DNA of 64,000 bases, taken from contig NC_018632.1 of the NCBI RefSeq assembly GCF_000172635.2, forward strand, positions 124,001-188,000, read 5' to 3'. Of the stretch, positions 63,265 through 64,000 are shown one piece after another. The DNA comes from Alteromonas macleodii ATCC 27126 (lineage in GTDB: Bacteria > Pseudomonadota > Gammaproteobacteria > Enterobacterales > Alteromonadaceae). The position numbers were made by a program, and so were the translations under genes. Within the stretch, counting starts at the first letter, position 1, and every line of letters begins with the position of its first letter. The notes beneath the pieces were generated by a model. The model searched no databases. It saw nothing but the letters and a program-made list of their open reading frames with translations, and was not told the DNA's origin.

Positions 63265-64000
63265 TCAAGCTTGTGTGAGCATGGGTTTAAGGAATCTACC
63301 TGTATGTGAAACTTCTTGTTGGGCCACATGCTCAGGTGTTCCTTCTGCAATAATCTGGCCACCTCCGGATCCGCCTTCCGGTCCAAGGTCGACAATCCAG
63401 TCTGCGGTTTTAATCACATCTAGGTTATGCTCAATAACCACAACGGTATTACCGTGATCGCGTAGTCTGTGAAGAACGGCTAATAACTGTTTAATATCGT
63501 GGAAGTGCAATCCGGTGGTTGGCTCATCCAAAATATAAAGCGTCTGCCCAGTGTCTCTTTTTGACAACTCTTTTGCTAATTTCACGCGCTGTGCTTCACC
63601 ACCCGATAACGTAGTGGCTGCTTGACCTAGTCGAATATAAGACAAGCCCACGTCCATGAGGGTCTGCAATTTACGTGAAATAGCAGGTATAGCATCGAAG
63701 AACTGACGGGCATCCTCCACCGTCATTTCTAGTACTTCGTGAATATTCTTATCTTTGTACTTTATCTCTAGGGTTTCACGGTTGTAGCGTTTGCCCTGAC
63801 ACACGTCACAAGGCACATACACGTCTGGTAAAAAGTGCATTTCCACTTTAATTACACCGTCGCCCTGACACGCCTCACAGCGACCGCCTTTCACGTTAAA
63901 ACTAAAGCGACCAGGCTTGTAACCCCGTGAACGCGACTCTTGTGTGCCGGCGAACATTTCACGAATAGGTGTGAAAATGCCAGCGTAAGTCGCGGGGTTA
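63265..64000 (-). CDS. uvrA: Excinuclease ABC subunit A, C-terminal part
   Basis: The visible part is about 245 C-terminal residues of UvrA, running off the right edge. It includes [14 protein letters not shown] just inside the edge, the zinc module [16 protein letters not shown]...[10 protein letters not shown], the signature [15 protein letters not shown] and Walker [14 protein letters not shown]. UvrA, with UvrB, finds DNA lesions in nucleotide excision repair; uvrD elsewhere in this window acts later in the same pathway. The start and any LexA box lie outside the window. Confidence 0.95.
   Translation of the reverse strand, partial: NPATYAGIFTPIREMFAGTQESRSRGYKPGRFSFNVKGGRCEACQGDGVIKVEMHFLPDVYVPCDVCQGKRYNRETLEIKYKDKNIHEVLEMTVEDARQFFDAIPAISRKLQTLMDVGLSYIRLGQAATTLSGGEAQRVKLAKELSKRDTGQTLYILDEPTTGLHFHDIKQLLAVLHRLRDHGNTVVVIEHNLDVIKTADWIVDLGPEGGSGGGQIIAEGTPEHVAQQEVSHTGRFLKPMLTQA

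Noticed and set aside
1..64000. tRNA, rRNA, prophage, integron or CRISPR
   Set aside because: Intergenic regions were read for cloverleaf-like arms, phage genes and spaced repeats; none seen. Small RNAs without strong structure could be missed.

Overview
The window looks like ordinary chromosome from a marine gammaproteobacterium of the Alteromonas / Alteromonadaceae type. This rests on the gene content: a lptM-lysA-dapF-DUF484-xerC-yigB block, a uvrD/rarD/yigI/recQ neighbourhood, many c-di-GMP enzymes, and DUF3300, DUF1499, DUF3299 and MJ1255/VC2487-type proteins. The species is inferred. I see no phage, plasmid, integron, CRISPR array, tRNA, rRNA or complete insertion sequence. The only mobile-type DNA is a short repeat cluster near 41.4-41.5 kb.

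Layout. 0-4 kb: 3' end of an iron-type ABC importer operon followed by an HI0933-family flavoprotein. 4-5.4 kb: two small outer-membrane barrel proteins. 5.6-9 kb: a small unknown protein, a BLUF-EAL blue-light phosphodiesterase and a 7TM diguanylate cyclase. 9-11.1 kb: divergent argP-like/argO-like pair and an SMR transporter. 11.2-12.8 kb: DUF1499 protein and a DnaJ-related protein. 13.1-17.4 kb: RND efflux adaptor and pump. 17.5-20.9 kb: a small hydrolase, then an acetyl-CoA hydrolase/transferase-GNAT fusion translationally coupled to a histone-deacetylase-like amidohydrolase. 21-24.9 kb: glutaredoxin-MauE fusion, thioredoxin-like protein, chemoreceptor, ATP-grasp protein. 25-31.4 kb: DUF3300 protein, ribA, a large PAS-GGDEF-EAL protein, a small protein and a GST.

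31.5-48 kb corresponds to the E. coli recQ-yigI-rarD-corA-uvrD-yigB-xerC-yigA-dapF-lptM neighbourhood. Here mgtE sits where corA is found in E. coli, lysA is added, and two diguanylate-cyclase loci and cysE are interspersed. uvrD has a textbook LexA box. One c-di-GMP locus (36.7-38 kb) appears to be a REC-REC-GGDEF gene split by a -1 frame change at an A6 run.

48-54.6 kb: MJ1255-type glycosyltransferase, PAP2 phosphatase, rraA, an orphan sugar-type binding protein, S1/P1 nuclease, ubiX and mpl. 54.9-58.2 kb: fbp, ppa, a DUF3299 protein and a DapA-family aldolase/lyase. 58.2-62.8 kb: 2OG-Fe(II) oxygenase, thioesterase, a MarR regulator with two abutting operator-like palindromes, an S41 protease lipoprotein and a YegD-type Hsp70. 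The window ends inside uvrA.

Themes: c-di-GMP signalling (five loci in 64 kb), DNA repair (recQ, uvrD, uvrA, xerC), lysine/diaminopimelate metabolism and cell wall (lysA, dapF, mpl), and thiol redox. I did not find a clearly new multi-gene system. The best leads are the acetyl-CoA hydrolase-GNAT/HDAC pair, the split REC-REC-GGDEF gene, the BLUF-EAL/7TM-GGDEF neighbours, and the repeat cluster that supplies a stop codon.
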